From Metellina segmentata (lineage: Eukaryota > Arthropoda > Arachnida > Araneae > Tetragnathidae), in the NCBI GenBank assembly GCA_947359465.1, contig OX375872.1:127112337-127176336 (forward strand): a stretch of DNA of 64,000 bases, read 5' to 3'. Positions 1 to 13,324 of this stretch are shown here, piece after piece. Below the pieces are notes generated by a model. It was not told the origin of the DNA. It did not search any database and worked only from the letters and a program-made list of their open reading frames with translations. The translations under genes were made by a program, and so were the position numbers. How positions within the stretch are numbered: position 1 is the stretch's first letter; each line of letters opens with the position of its first letter.

Positions 1-1740
1 TTATCTTGACACATGAAGGGTGAGATGAAAACTTCAAACTCACATAAAATAACAAACGAATTTATTTGAACACTTTAATAAAAGGGAAAAGTGTATTCCA
101 CTATCAATCGCAGACCCAAGTCTTACTTTCAGTTTGCAATAAGAAATCAAAACATTCTGGCTCTCAGTGCCAGATTTGGTTCAACATTCAGAATATTAAC
201 ATGAGGTTATACAAGTTGAATTATTTTTGAAACGAAAGCACAAAATTAACATTAAAAACTTTTTGTGGAGAATGCAAATTCAATTTAAAAAACACTCTGC
301 ATAAGATCAACTAAAATATTCGCAGAGAAAAACAAAAACAATTGAATGAAAATATCTTCACTTTTGAAAAAATCATTTTATAGTAAGAGTCACAACTAAA
401 TTTGGTATTGTATCTTGTTTTCATTGGAAAATTTCCGATTTCCCGGTCCAACGAAATTTCTTTTTTAATAAGTGTGTGCACAATAACAGATGCTAATAAA
501 CAAGAAGGAATAATTTTATAATTGCTTTAGCCTGTACTGAGATCAGTCGATATTTTTTAGATTTCGTATTTCTTAATTGAAATGAATTATAATACCTTGT
601 TGTAACTTAGAATTGTATGTAAAAATATAACTAATATGCTTTTGTTTTCTGTTGCCGTAGTACCTGAAACAGCTTTTGAACAAATATCGAAAGACAACTT
701 AGGCAAAAAGGGTTTGCATCATGACTAAGCAAGATAGCATAAAGTTCAACTTGTAATTTAATTAGTCTTTGATATAAAACATTTCTTGAAGGTACAGTAA
801 TTTGGGGTGCAACTTCATGAAAATATATATAACAGCAATACACAGCGGCAGCCCTATGGCAGTGCGAGCAGTAAGACGTTGCCTTTGTGGGGCAACAAAA
901 TCTGACACTGTATGGAGAAAACTATAGCTGTTTGTGCATTCAGTTGGTGTAGTTTGCACTAAACATTCCACGGTAAACATTACAGAAATTTGACAGTGAT
1001 AAATCAAGACAGGGGCCCTAAGAGTTGTAGAATTTTTTTATGTAATTGAGATCTGATGCTTAATAAAAATCTACTTATAAAATAAAGGCTGTTTTTTTTT
1101 AACAAAAACACTTATAATTCCTACTAATAAACAAAAAGTAGTTCATATGTCTCTTAATTGATCGATTTACCATCTGCATGGAACGTTCTCTGAAATTTAT
1201 TGTGTTTTGGACACAACTAGAAGATCTCGCCCACATAGAAAATGGTTTCATGAATTGTAATAAATAAACGAAATTAGTTTACTTTAACCCATTGATTACA
1301 CTATACCATTACTATTACATGCACATGGTTACTTCATAAATCATGAAAAAAAAAATTTTTGAAAGAAATCGATTCATGTGGAAGCAGCATTTATCAGCTG
1401 TTATTTATAAATTTTACAAAATAACAGCTCATATGCAAGTTACTTTTTATATTCGTAAATCTTTATCCCAATCAGCTAAAATAATAACAAATGAACTGCA
1501 CATAAGACAAAATGTTACAAAATACACCTATATCAACCACAAAGTCTTGTGCTGAACTGGACTTCTTTTCCCAAAAAACAGGGAAATTCGGAAGATAGCC
1601 TAACTGATATTGTTTATAAGGAAACAGTTCACATGTTTCTTTGATACTTTTGACTTTTCTTAGAAGCCAAAGGTTAATAAATCCACGCAGAGGGAAATAT
1701 AAGCATTTCAGGAAGTTTGTGTAATCATCTACAATCAAGG

Positions 1741-1790
1741 TAAGGTTAGGTAGTTAACTAATGTTGCACTGGACATGGTGTGACTCCAAC
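1741..1790 (-). repeat. SINE tail fragment in monomer 1
   Basis: The stretch gtaaggttaggtagttaact followed by aatgttgcactgg resembles the tail modules at 2298-2340 and 2356-2400. It appears to be a third, isolated copy of the SINE tail in the same orientation. It recurs in every monomer. Confidence 0.5.
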
Positions 1791-1945
1791 GAATGGTAAA
1801 CAAACCAAATAATTTTAAAACTAAGCATTTCTAACGTTGTGCGAATTTCATACTCTTCAAAACTTTAGTCAATTCATGGCAACCTATAGTTAATTAATTC
1901 TAAGATGCTTTGATTTCCCTGGTCAGTCTATTTATTGCTCATCAT

Positions 1946-2170
1946 GATAAGTTGTTTATTAGCATTGCATTGGAGCAATCCAATAGGCTATTAGCAACAT
2001 TCCAGGATGAAGGGAAAGATCCAAGCACACCATAACATAATTTTGAACCATGGTCAGATGACGAGGTGTACACCTGAGCAGGCATCTCAATCTGCAAACT
2101 AACACACCATACCAACATAGGGACTTTTCAGACCACGACAGATTTGCAGGCACCTGCCCCTGTGTACACA
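1946..2170 (-). repeat. SINE-derived fragment 1 of monomer 1 (antisense)
   Basis: Reverse-complement homology to the SINE at 49645-49879 is clear over 2035-2120: both share taattttgaacca, ggtcagatga, the ctgagc block and gaccacgacagattt. The lower-coordinate half (1946-2034) corresponds to the SINE tail. The same fragment is present in all nine monomers, so it inserted before amplification. Copies 7, 8 and 9 have two extra bases at the tail/core boundary (ttagagcaac for ttagcaac). Confidence 0.8.
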
Positions 2171-2222
2171 ACACAGTCTATGTTTGGACATTTTCAAACC
2201 TCCTGCTGCTAATCTACAACTA

Positions 2223-2490
2223 ATGGCTACCTTTAGCTAACTTAATTAGTTCTATAAAGCTTTGATTTCTCTGATCAGCCTATTTATTGCTCAACAGGGT
2301 AAGTAGTTAATTAGTGTTGTACTGTAGCAACACAATCAGCTATTAGAATCACAGTAAGGTAATTTTAATTAACGTTGTACTGGAGCAACACAACGGGCTA
2401 TTGACGTAGGTCTGGGATCAATACCTTAAGGGACAGCACCACGTAATTTTGAACCACGTCTCCCCGGCTTATCAGAAGGTTCACAAGGTT
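2223..2490 (-). repeat. SINE-derived fragment 2 of monomer 1 (antisense), duplicated tail
   Basis: 2223-2300 repeats 1880-1950 (tggctacctttagctaact versus tggcaacctatagttaatt, then gatttctctgatcagcctat versus gatttccctggtcagtctat). 2298-2400 holds two consecutive tail modules (ttgtactgtagcaacacaat and ttgtactggagcaacacaac), followed by the core start at 2450-2475 (cacgtaattttgaaccacgt). It therefore looks like a second SINE insertion in the same orientation with an internally duplicated tail. Confidence 0.75.
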
Positions 2491-2540
2491 CTAGAGACCC
2501 AGAACTCTTTAAGAAATAATATTTTTATTTATCATGCCCA

Positions 2541-2612
2541 TTACTCCCTCCAACATGACATTTAAATACAGATATATTTATGAGTATTTTTATATCATGT
2601 TGGCGGGAGGGC
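2541..2612. repeat. Imperfect inverted repeat within the monomer
   Basis: Left arm ccctccaacatga and right arm tcatgttggcgggaggg can pair with a two-base bulge across a ~45-nt AT-rich spacer. Monomer 3 lacks the left arm because of a 65-bp deletion. No function can be read from the sequence. Confidence 0.5.
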
Positions 2613-4463
2613 TTGATTGGCAATGATTTATATAAACAAAATAAAGAAGGTGCTAATGAACAAATGTGTCTAAAAAATTGCAACAATATAAACTACATTC
2701 ATTAGGTTAAAGAATAACAAAATTCTTAAAAGTCAAGTACAAATTCTTACAAGATGGAACACAGGACGAGATTTTTCACTTGTAGTCATCTTGTTCTATG
2801 TGGTTTTAAACGTCCCATGGGCAACAAGAGTTCCTTCCAACTTAGAAGCAGGCTTTGTCAATTAAGGGATCAAGTCTAAAAAAAGTAAGATGGCATGAAG
2901 TTAAACTTGTAATTTGATTCCTAAATTGTCTTCGATAGAAGATTACTTAGAAGAGGAAGTAATTTAGTAGCAACATGATAAAAGTCAAACCTCATTAATA
3001 TGAACTCCCTTAAGACGAATTACTGATAAGAACTGAATTTTAATCCCTTCAAAATGTATATTCAAATAAAGTTAACTCATTCACTTAAGAATTATGATAA
3101 CTCCAATATCCAGTTGAGGAGAAAAAGTTTAGAAACTAAAGGGCACAAACAGATTCTTTTCAATTCTATGAGAAACATTAAGTTATTTCGCAACTATAAA
3201 AGATATATTTTTGGAAGAAAAGAAAAAATGGATATGAAGAAATAAGAGTGTCTTCTAAAGAAACGATTACTAGCTAAGAAATTGATTACCAATTTTGGTT
3301 CACCAGTGAAAATTTACCTGCTCAATCTATTTTGAAGACATCAGATTGTATTACAGAATGACACCAATTGCCCATGAAAATCGATAACAGAACTGGTTAG
3401 GGTCGTCCATGTTTATAATTTTAGAAACTTAAACATTAATTCAAAAATTGAAGTTAAAAATTGCAACAAGATTTTATAAGTTTCATTAAACTAGTTTTTA
3501 CTACACACAAGTCAATATTTTCTTGATTAGATAGAAAACTTTATGAAATTATAGCATAAATTTTCTTTCACAGTTGGATACCTGAAAGTTTATATTAAAT
3601 TTGTTTTCAAAAGCATCATACTAGCACAAAGGAACAAATATCTGCTCACTGTGTAGGAGAAACAGAGCAACAAAATTCCAGACATATATATGCTAAAAGT
3701 GGGAACAAACACTGCAACAAAACTTCCTATTTGACCCCAAAACCCATCCTTTATAAATGCTTGCCGCTAAAGTAATCAACATTCGATGAATACCAAATAC
3801 ATCTCAACAAATAGAAGAAATAGACAACTAAATGCAATGCAACATGGGAAAAAAGTAAAACATTTCCATCCTGATAGATATTTAGGCAAGACAATGAAAG
3901 CTGATCAAGGAAACAGACCACATCTTTGAAAATACAGCTGCAATGGATCATGCCATTTTACAGCGAAAGCATAGCTAGGAAGGAACCTCACATATACCTG
4001 CAATCTGTGTTTTTTTAGATTTCTTTAAATATGAAATGCCATTCGATACAAATTAAATTTCACTATGGCAATATAGATATTCTGCATTATTATTAAAGAC
4101 CTGGAGAACACATGTGGATAGTTTTAAAATCCAGGAAAATACACTTTAGTTTCCGCATGCTGATACGTTTTTGAAATACACAACTTTACTTAACCTATAA
4201 ATATTATGGTGACTTGCAATGACAGAAATAAACTTGGCATTTGGCTAATATAACCAGTTGGGTTCTTACAAGCTAGCAAACTGCACAAAATTGCAGGATG
4301 AACCTTGATGGCAACTGTTTTATAATTTTAATCTTCCATAAATTGGCAAAAAATAGTCCTTTTTGCAAGAAGGAAGAGCTCAAGTTAAAGACAGGTGTGG
4401 ATGTATAAGGAAGATCAAACTGTTCCTCCATTTTCCCACCTTGGCAAAATTTTTGTTTTTTCG

Positions 4464-7400
4464 TTATCTTGACACATGAAGGGTGAGATGAAAACTTCAA
4501 ACTCACATAAAATAACAAACGAATTTATTTGAACACTTTAATAAAAGGGAAAAGTGTATTCCACTATCAATCGCAGACCCAAGTCTTACTTTCAGTTTGC
4601 AATAAGAAATCAAAACATTCTGGCTCTCAGTGCCAGATTTGGTTCAACATTCAGAATATTAACATGAGGTTATACAAGTTGAATTATTTTTGAAACGAAA
4701 GCACAAAATTAACATTAAAAACTTTTTGTGGAGAATGCAAATTCAATTTAAAAAACACTCTGCATAAGATCAACTAAAATATTCGCAGAGAAAAACAAAA
4801 ACAATTGAATGAAAATATCTTCACTTTTGAAAAAATCATTTTATAGTAAGAGTCACAACTAAATTTGGTATTGTATCTTGTTTTCATTGGAAAATTTCCG
4901 ATTTCCCGGTCCAACGAAATTTCTTTTTTAATAAGTGTGTGCACAATAACAGATGCTAATAAACAAGAAGGAATAATTTTATAATTGCTTTAGCCTGTAC
5001 TGAGATCAGTCGATATTTTTTAGATTTCGTATTTCTTAATTGAAATGAATTATAATACCTTGTTGTAACTTAGAATTGTATGTAAAAATATAACTAATAT
5101 GCTTTTGTTTTCTGTTGCCGTAGTACCTGAAACAGCTTTTGAACAAATATCGAAAGACAACTTAGGCAAAAAGGGTTTGCATCATGACTAAGCAAGATAG
5201 CATAAAGTTCAACTTGTAATTTAATTAGTCTTTGATATAAAACATTTCTTGAAGGTACAGTAATTTGGGGTGCAACTTCATGAAAATATATATAACAGCA
5301 ATACACAGCGGCAGCCCTATGGCAGTGCGAGCAGTAAGACGTTGCCTTTGTGGGGCAACAAAATCTGACACTGTATGGAGAAAACTATAGCTGTTTGTGC
5401 ATTCAGTTGGTGTAGTTTGCACTAAACATTCCACGGTAAACATTACAGAAATTTGACAGTGATAAATCAAGACAGGGGCCCTAAGAGTTGTAGAATTTTT
5501 TTATGTAATTGAGATCTGATGCTTAATAAAAATCTACTTATAAAATAAAGGCTGTTTTTTTTTAACAAAAACACTTATAATTCCTACTAATAAACAAAAA
5601 GTAGTTCATATGTCTCTTAATTGATCGATTTACCATCTGCATGGAACGTTCTCTGAAATTTATTGTGTTTTGGACACAACTAGAAGATCTCGCCCACATA
5701 GAAAATGGTTTCATGAATTGTAATAAATAAACGAAATTAGTTTACTTTAACCCATTGATTACACTATACCATTACTATTACATGCACATGGTTACTTCAT
5801 AAATCATGAAAAAAAAAATTTTTGAAAGAAATCGATTCATGTGGAAGCAGCATTTATCAGCTGTTATTTATAAATTTTACAAAATAACAGCTCATATGCA
5901 AGTTACTTTTTATATTCGTAAATCTTTATCCCAATCAGCTAAAATAATAACAAATGAACTGCACATAAGACAAAATGTTACAAAATACACCTATATCAAC
6001 CACAAAGTCTTGTGCTGAACTGGACTTCTTTTCCCAAAAAACAGGGAAATTCGGAAGATAGCCTAACTGATATTGTTTATAAGGAAACAGTTCACATGTT
6101 TCTTTGATACTTTTGACTTTTCTTAGAAGCCAAAGGTTAATAAATCCACGCAGAGGGAAATATAAGCATTTCAGGAAGTTTGTGTAATCATCTACAATCA
6201 AGGTAAGGTTAGGTAGTTAACTAATGTTGCACTGGACATGGTGTGACTCCAACGAATGGTAAACAAACCAAATAATTTTAAAACTAAGCATTTCTAACGT
6301 TGTGCGAATTTCATACTCTTCAAAACTTTAGTCAATTCATGGCAACCTATAGTTAATTAATTCTAAGATGCTTTGATTTCCCTGGTCAGTCTATTTATTG
6401 CTCATCATGATAAGTTGTTTATTAGCATTGCATTGGAGCAATCCAATAGGCTATTAGCAACATTCCAGGATGAAGGGAAAGATCCAAGCACACCATAACA
6501 TAATTTTGAACCATGGTCAGATGACGAGGTGTACACCTGAGCAGGCATCTCAATCTGCAAACTAACACACCATACCAACATAGGGACTTTTCAGACCACG
6601 ACAGATTTGCAGGCACCTGCCCCTGTGTACACAACACAGTCTATGTTTGGACATTTTCAAACCTCCTGCTGCTAATCTACAACTAATGGCTACCTTTAGC
6701 TAACTTAATTAGTTCTATAAAGCTTTGATTTCTCTGATCAGCCTATTTATTGCTCAACAGGGTAAGTAGTTAATTAGTGTTGTACTGTAGCAACACAATC
6801 AGCTATTAGAATCACAGTAAGGTAATTTTAATTAACGTTGTACTGGAGCAACACAACGGGCTATTGACGTAGGTCTGGGATCAATACCTTAAGGGACAGC
6901 ACCACGTAATTTTGAACCACGTCTCCCCGGCTTATCAGAAGGTTCACAAGGTTCTAGAGACCCAGAACTCTTTAAGAAATAATATTTTTATTTATCATGC
7001 CCATTACTCCCTCCAACATGACATTTAAATACAGATATATTTATGAGTATTTTTATATCATGTTGGCGGGAGGGCTTGATTGGCAATGATTTATATAAAC
7101 AAAATAAAGAAGGTGCTAATGAACAAATGTGTCTAAAAAATTGCAACAATATAAACTACATTCATTAGGTTAAAGAATAACAAAATTCTTAAAAGTCAAG
7201 TACAAATTCTTACAAGATGGAACACAGGACGAGATTTTTCACTTGTAGTCATCTTGTTCTATGTGGTTTTAAACGTCCCATGGGCAACAAGAGTTCCTTC
7301 CAACTTAGAAGCAGGCTTTGTCAATTAAGGGATCAAGTCTAAAAAAAGTAAGATGGCATGAAGTTAAACTTGTAATTTGATTCCTAAATTGTCTTCGATA

Positions 7401-8926
7401 GAAGATTACTTAGAAGAGGAAGTAATTTAGTAGCAACATGATAAAAGTCAAACCTCATTAATATGAACTCCCTTAAGACGAATTACTGATAAGAACTGAA
7501 TTTTAATCCCTTCAAAATGTATATTCAAATAAAGTTAACTCATTCACTTAAGAATTATGATAACTCCAATATCCAGTTGAGGAGAAAAAGTTTAGAAACT
7601 AAAGGGCACAAACAGATTCTTTTCAATTCTATGAGAAACATTAAGTTATTTCGCAACTATAAAAGATATATTTTTGGAAGAAAAGAAAAAATGGATATGA
7701 AGAAATAAGAGTGTCTTCTAAAGAAACGATTACTAGCTAAGAAATTGATTACCAATTTTGGTTCACCAGTGAAAATTTACCTGCTCAATCTATTTTGAAG
7801 ACATCAGATTGTATTACAGAATGACACCAATTGCCCATGAAAATCGATAACAGAACTGGTTAGGGTCGTCCATGTTTATAATTTTAGAAACTTAAACATT
7901 AATTCAAAAATTGAAGTTAAAAATTGCAACAAGATTTTATAAGTTTTATTAAACTAGTTTTTACTACACACAAGTCAATATTTTCTTGATTAGATAGAAA
8001 ACTTTATGAAATTATAGCATAAATTTTCTTTCACAGTTGGATACCTGAAAGTTTATATTAAATTTGTTTTCAAAAGCATCATACTAGCACAAAGGAACAA
8101 ATATCTGCTCACTGTGTAGGAGAAACAGAGCAACAAAATTCCAGACATATATATGCTAAAAGTGGGAACAAACACTGCAACAAAACTTCCTATTTGACCC
8201 CAAAACCCATCCTTTATAAATGCTTGCCGCTAAAGTAATCAACATTCGATGAATACCAAATACATCTCAACAAATAGAAGAAATAGACAACTAAATGCAA
8301 TGCAACATGGGAAAAAAGTAAAACATTTCCATCCTGATAGATATTTAGGCAAGACAATGAAAGCTGATCAAGGAAACAGACCACATCTTTGAAAATACAG
8401 CTGCAATGGATCATGCCATTTTACAGCGAAAGCATAGCTAGGAAGGAACCTCACATATACCTGCAATCTGTGTTTTTTTAGATTTCTTTAAATATGAAAT
8501 GCCATTCGATACAAATTAAATTTCACTATGGCAATATAGATATTCTGCATTATTATTAAAGACCTGGAGAACACATGTGGATAGTTTTAAAATCCAGGAA
8601 AATACACTTTAGTTTCCGCATGCTGATACGTTTTTGAAATACACAACTTTACTTAACCTATAAATATTATGGTGACTTGCAATGACAGAAATAAACTTGG
8701 CATTTGGCTAATATAACCAGTTGGGTTCTTACAAGCTAGCAAACTGCACAAAATTGCAGGATGAACCTTGATGGCAACTGTTTTATAATTTTAATCTTCC
8801 ATAAATTGGCAAAAAATAGTCCTTTTTGCAAGAAGGAAGAGCTCAAGTTAAAGACAGGTGTGGATGTATAAGGAAGATCAAACTGTTCCTCCATTTTCCC
8901 ACCTTGGCAAAATTTTTGTTTTTTCG
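4464..8926 (+). repeat. Array monomer 2
   Basis: 4463 bp, nearly identical to monomer 1; the visible difference is T for C near 7942. SINE-derived block at 6204-6983. It keeps the 14-bp ccacggtaaacatt segment and the agatgcta variant. Confidence 0.95.
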
Positions 8927-11900
8927 TTATCTTGACACATGAAGGGTGAGATGAAAACTTCAAACTCACATAAAATAACAAACGAATTTATTTGAACACT
9001 TTAATAAAAGGGAAAAGTGTATTCCACTATCAATCGCAGACCCAAGTCTTACTTTCAGTTTGCAATAAGAAATCAAAACATTCTGGCTCTCAGTGCCAGA
9101 TTTGGTTCAACATTCAGAATATTAACATGAGGTTATACAAGTTGAATTATTTTTGAAACGAAAGCACAAAATTAACATTAAAAACTTTTTGTGGAGAATG
9201 CAAATTCAATTTAAAAAACACTCTGCATAAGATCAACTAAAATATTCGCAGAGAAAAACAAAAACAATTGAATGAAAATATCTTCACTTTTGAAAAAATC
9301 ATTTTATAGTAAGAGTCACAACTAAATTTGGTATTGTATCTTGTTTTCATTGGAAAATTTCCGATTTCCCGGTCCAACGAAATTTCTTTTTTAATAAGTG
9401 TGTGCACAATAACAGATGCTAATAAACAAGAAGGAATAATTTTATAATTGCTTTAGCCTGTACTGAGATCAGTCGATATTTTTTAGATTTCGTATTTCTT
9501 AATTGAAATGAATTATAATACCTTGTTGTAACTTAGAATTGTATGTAAAAATATAACTAATATGCTTTTGTTTTCTGTTGCCGTAGTACCTGAAACAGCT
9601 TTTGAACAAATATCGAAAGACAACTTAGGCAAAAAGGGTTTGCATCATGACTAAGCAAGATAGCATAAAGTTCAACTTGTAATTTAATTAGTCTTTGATA
9701 TAAAACATTTCTTGAAGGTACAGTAATTTGGGGTGCAACTTCATGAAAATATATATAACAGCAATACACAGCGGCAGCCCTATGGCAGTGCGAGCAGTAA
9801 GACGTTGCCTTTGTGGGGCAACAAAATCTGACACTGTATGGAGAAAACTATAGCTGTTTGTGCATTCAGTTGGTGTAGTTTGCACTAAACATTCCACGGT
9901 AAACATTACAGAAATTTGACAGTGATAAATCAAGACAGGGGCCCTAAGAGTTGTAGAATTTTTTTATGTAATTGAGATCTGATGCTTAATAAAAATCTAC
10001 TTATAAAATAAAGGCTGTTTTTTTTTAACAAAAACACTTATAATTCCTACTAATAAACAAAAAGTAGTTCATATGTCTCTTAATTGATCGATTTACCATC
10101 TGCATGGAACGTTCTCTGAAATTTATTGTGTTTTGGACACAACTAGAAGATCTCGCCCACATAGAAAATGGTTTCATGAATTGTAATAAATAAACGAAAT
10201 TAGTTTACTTTAACCCATTGATTACACTATACCATTACTATTACATGCACATGGTTACTTCATAAATCATGAAAAAAAAATTTTTTGAAAGAAATCGATT
10301 CATGTGGAAGCAGCATTTATCAGCTGTTATTTATAAATTTTACAAAATAACAGCTCATATGCAAGTTACTTTTTATATTCGTAAATCTTTATCCCAATCA
10401 GCTAAAATAATAACAAATGAACTGCACATAAGACAAAATGTTACAAAATACACCTATATCAACCACAAAGTCTTGTGCTGAACTGGACTTCTTTTCCCAA
10501 AAAACAGGGAAATTCGGAAGATAGCCTAACTGATATTGTTTATAAGGAAACAGTTCACATGTTTCTTTGATACTTTTGACTTTTCTTAGAAGCCAAAGGT
10601 TAATAAATCCACGCAGAGGGAAATATAAGCATTTCAGGAAGTTTGTGTAATCATCTACAATCAAGGTAAGGTTAGGTAGTTAACTAATGTTGCACTGGAC
10701 ATGGTGTGACTCCAACGAATGGTAAACAAACCAAATAATTTTAAAACTAAGCATTTCTAACGTTGTGCGAATTTCATACTCTTCAAAACTTTAGTCAATT
10801 CATGGCAACCTATAGTTAATTAATTCTAAGATGCTTTGATTTCCCTGGTCAGTCTATTTATTGCTCATCATGATAAGTTGTTTATTAGCATTGCATTGGA
10901 GCAATCCAATAGGCTATTAGCAACATTCCAGGATGAAGGGAAAGATCCAAGCACACCATAACATAATTTTGAACCATGGTCAGATGACGAGGTGTACACC
11001 TGAGCAGGCATCTCAATCTGCAAACTAACACACCATACCAACATAGGGACTTTTCAGACCACGACAGATTTGCAGGCACCTGCCCCTGTGTACACAACAC
11101 AGTCTATGTTTGGACATTTTCAAACCTCCTGCTGCTAATCTACAACTAATGGCTACCTTTAGCTAACTTAATTAGTTCTATAAAGCTTTGATTTCTCTGA
11201 TCAGCCTATTTATTGCTCAACAGGGTAAGTAGTTAATTAGTGTTGTACTGTAGCAACACAATCAGCTATTAGAATCACAGTAAGGTAATTTTAATTAACG
11301 TTGTACTGGAGCAACACAACGGGCTATTGACGTAGGTCTGGGATCAATACCTTAAGGGACAGCACCACGTAATTTTGAACCACGTCTCCCCGGCTTATCA
11401 GAAGGTTCACAAGGTTCTAGAGACCCAGAACTCTTTAAGAAATAATATTTTTATATCATGTTGGCGGGAGGGCTTGATTGGCAATGATTTATATAAACAA
11501 AATAAAGAAGGTGCTAATGAACAAATGTGTCTAAAAAATTGCAACAATATAAACTACATTCATTAGGTTAAAGAATAACAAAATTCTTAAAAGTCAAGTA
11601 CAAATTCTTACAAGATGAAACACAGGATGAGATTTTTCACTTGTAGTCATCTTGTTCTATGTGGTTTTAAACGTCCCATGGGCAACAAGAGTTCCTTCCA
11701 ACTTAGAAGCAGGCTTTGTCAATTAAGGGATCAAGTCTAAAAAAAGTAAGATGGCATGAAGTTAAACTTGTAATTTGATTCCTAAATTGTCTTCGATAGA
11801 AGATTACTTAGAAGAGGAAGTAATTTAGTAGCAACATGATAAAAGTCAAACCTCATTAATATGAACTCCCTTAAGACGAATTACTGATAAGAACTGAATT

Positions 11901-13324
11901 TTAATCCCTTCAAAATGTATATTCAAATAAAGTTAACTCATTCACTTAAGAATTATGATAACTCCAATATCCAGTTGAGGAGAAAAAGTTTAGAAACTAA
12001 AGGGCACAAACAGATTCTTTTCAATTCTATGAGAAACATTAAGTTATTTCGCAACTATAAAAGATATATTTTTGGAAGAAAAGAAAAAATGGATATGAAG
12101 AAATAAGAGTGTCTTCTAAAGAAACGATTACTAGCTAAGAAATTGATTACCAATTTTGGTTCACCAGTGAAAATTTACCTGCTCAATCTATTTTGAAGAC
12201 ATCAGATTGTATTACAGAATGACACCAATTGCCCATGAAAATCGATAACAGAACTGGTTAGGGTCGTCCATGTTTATAATTTTAGAAACTTAAACATTAA
12301 TTCAAAAATTGAAGTTAAAAATTGCAACAAGATTTTATAAGTTTTATTAAACTAGTTTTTACTACACACAAGTCAATATTTTCTTGATTAGATAGAAAAC
12401 TTTATGAAATTATAGCATAAATTATCTTTCACAGTTGGATACCTGAAAGTTTATATTAAATTTGTTTTCAAAAGCATCATACTAGCACAAAGGAACAAAT
12501 ATCTGCTCACTGTGTAGGAGAAACAGAGCAACAAAATTCCAGACATATATATGTTAAAAGTGGGAACAAACACTGCAACAAAACTTCCTATTTGACCCCA
12601 AAACCCATCCTTTATAAATGCTTGCCGCTAAAGTAATCAACATTCGATGAATACCAAATACATCTCAACAAATAGAAGAAATAGACAACTAAATGCAATG
12701 CAACATGGGAAAAAAGTAAAACATTTCCATCCTGATAGATATTTAGGCAAGACAATGAAAGCTGATCAAGGAAACAGACCACATCTTTGAAAATACAGCT
12801 GCAATGGATCATGCCATTTTACAGCGAAAGCATAGCTAGGAAGGAACCTCACATATACCTGCAATCTGTGTTTTTTTAGATTTCTTTAAATATGAAATGC
12901 CATTCGATACAAATTAAATTTCACTATGGCAATATAGATATTCTGCATTATTATTAAAGACCTGGAGAACACATGTGGATAGTTTTAAAATCCAGGAAAA
13001 TACACTTTAGTTTCCGCATGCTGATACGTTTTTGAAATACACAACTTTACTTAACCTATAAATATTATGGTGACTTGCAATGACAGAAATAAACTTGGCA
13101 TTTGGCTAATATAACCAGTTGGGTTCTTACAAGCTAGCAAACTGCACAAAATTGCAGGATGAACCTTGATGGCAACTGTTTTATAATTTTAATCTTCCAT
13201 AAATTGGCAAAAAATAGTCCTTTTTGCAAGAAGGAAGAGCTCAAGTTAAAGACAGGTGTGGATGTATAAGGAAGATCAAACTGTTCCTCCATTTTCCCAC
13301 CTTGGCAAAATTTTTGTTTTTTCG
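8927..13324 (+). repeat. Array monomer 3 with a 65-bp deletion
   Basis: 4398 bp. A 65-bp segment present in all other copies is missing at ~11447-11455. The junction lies between two atttttat direct repeats (positions 2521 and 2586 of monomer 1), which fits slippage or microhomology-mediated deletion. Private SNPs include gatgaaacacaggatg near 11615 and tatgttaaaa near 12550. It has the aaattatc variant near 12421. SINE-derived block at 10667-11446. Confidence 0.95.

Larger units (their letters stand above)
1..4463 (+). repeat. Array monomer 1
   Basis: Reference copy, 4463 bp. It carries a private C near 3479 (tttcatt where the others have ttttatt), keeps the 14-bp segment ccacggtaaacatt near 967, has agatgcta near 490 and an aaattttc variant near 3561. 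The SINE-derived block is 1741-2520. No gene is recognised. Confidence 0.95.

Noticed and set aside
1472..1738. Minus-strand frame beginning MIVDDYTNFLKC, recalling the VDDYT motif of Copia integrase
   Set aside because: Only about eight residues match. The preceding and following integrase motifs are absent and the match ends at the SINE-derived boundary, so chance is the simpler explanation.
631..4518. Recurring short frames in every monomer (60-94 aa on both strands)
   Set aside because: They repeat only because the monomer repeats. Several are lost to frameshifts or stops in single copies (the frames at monomer 1343 and 3054 are broken in monomer 4; the 81-aa frame at 762 is shortened in monomers 5, 6, 8 and 9). 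None shows a domain.
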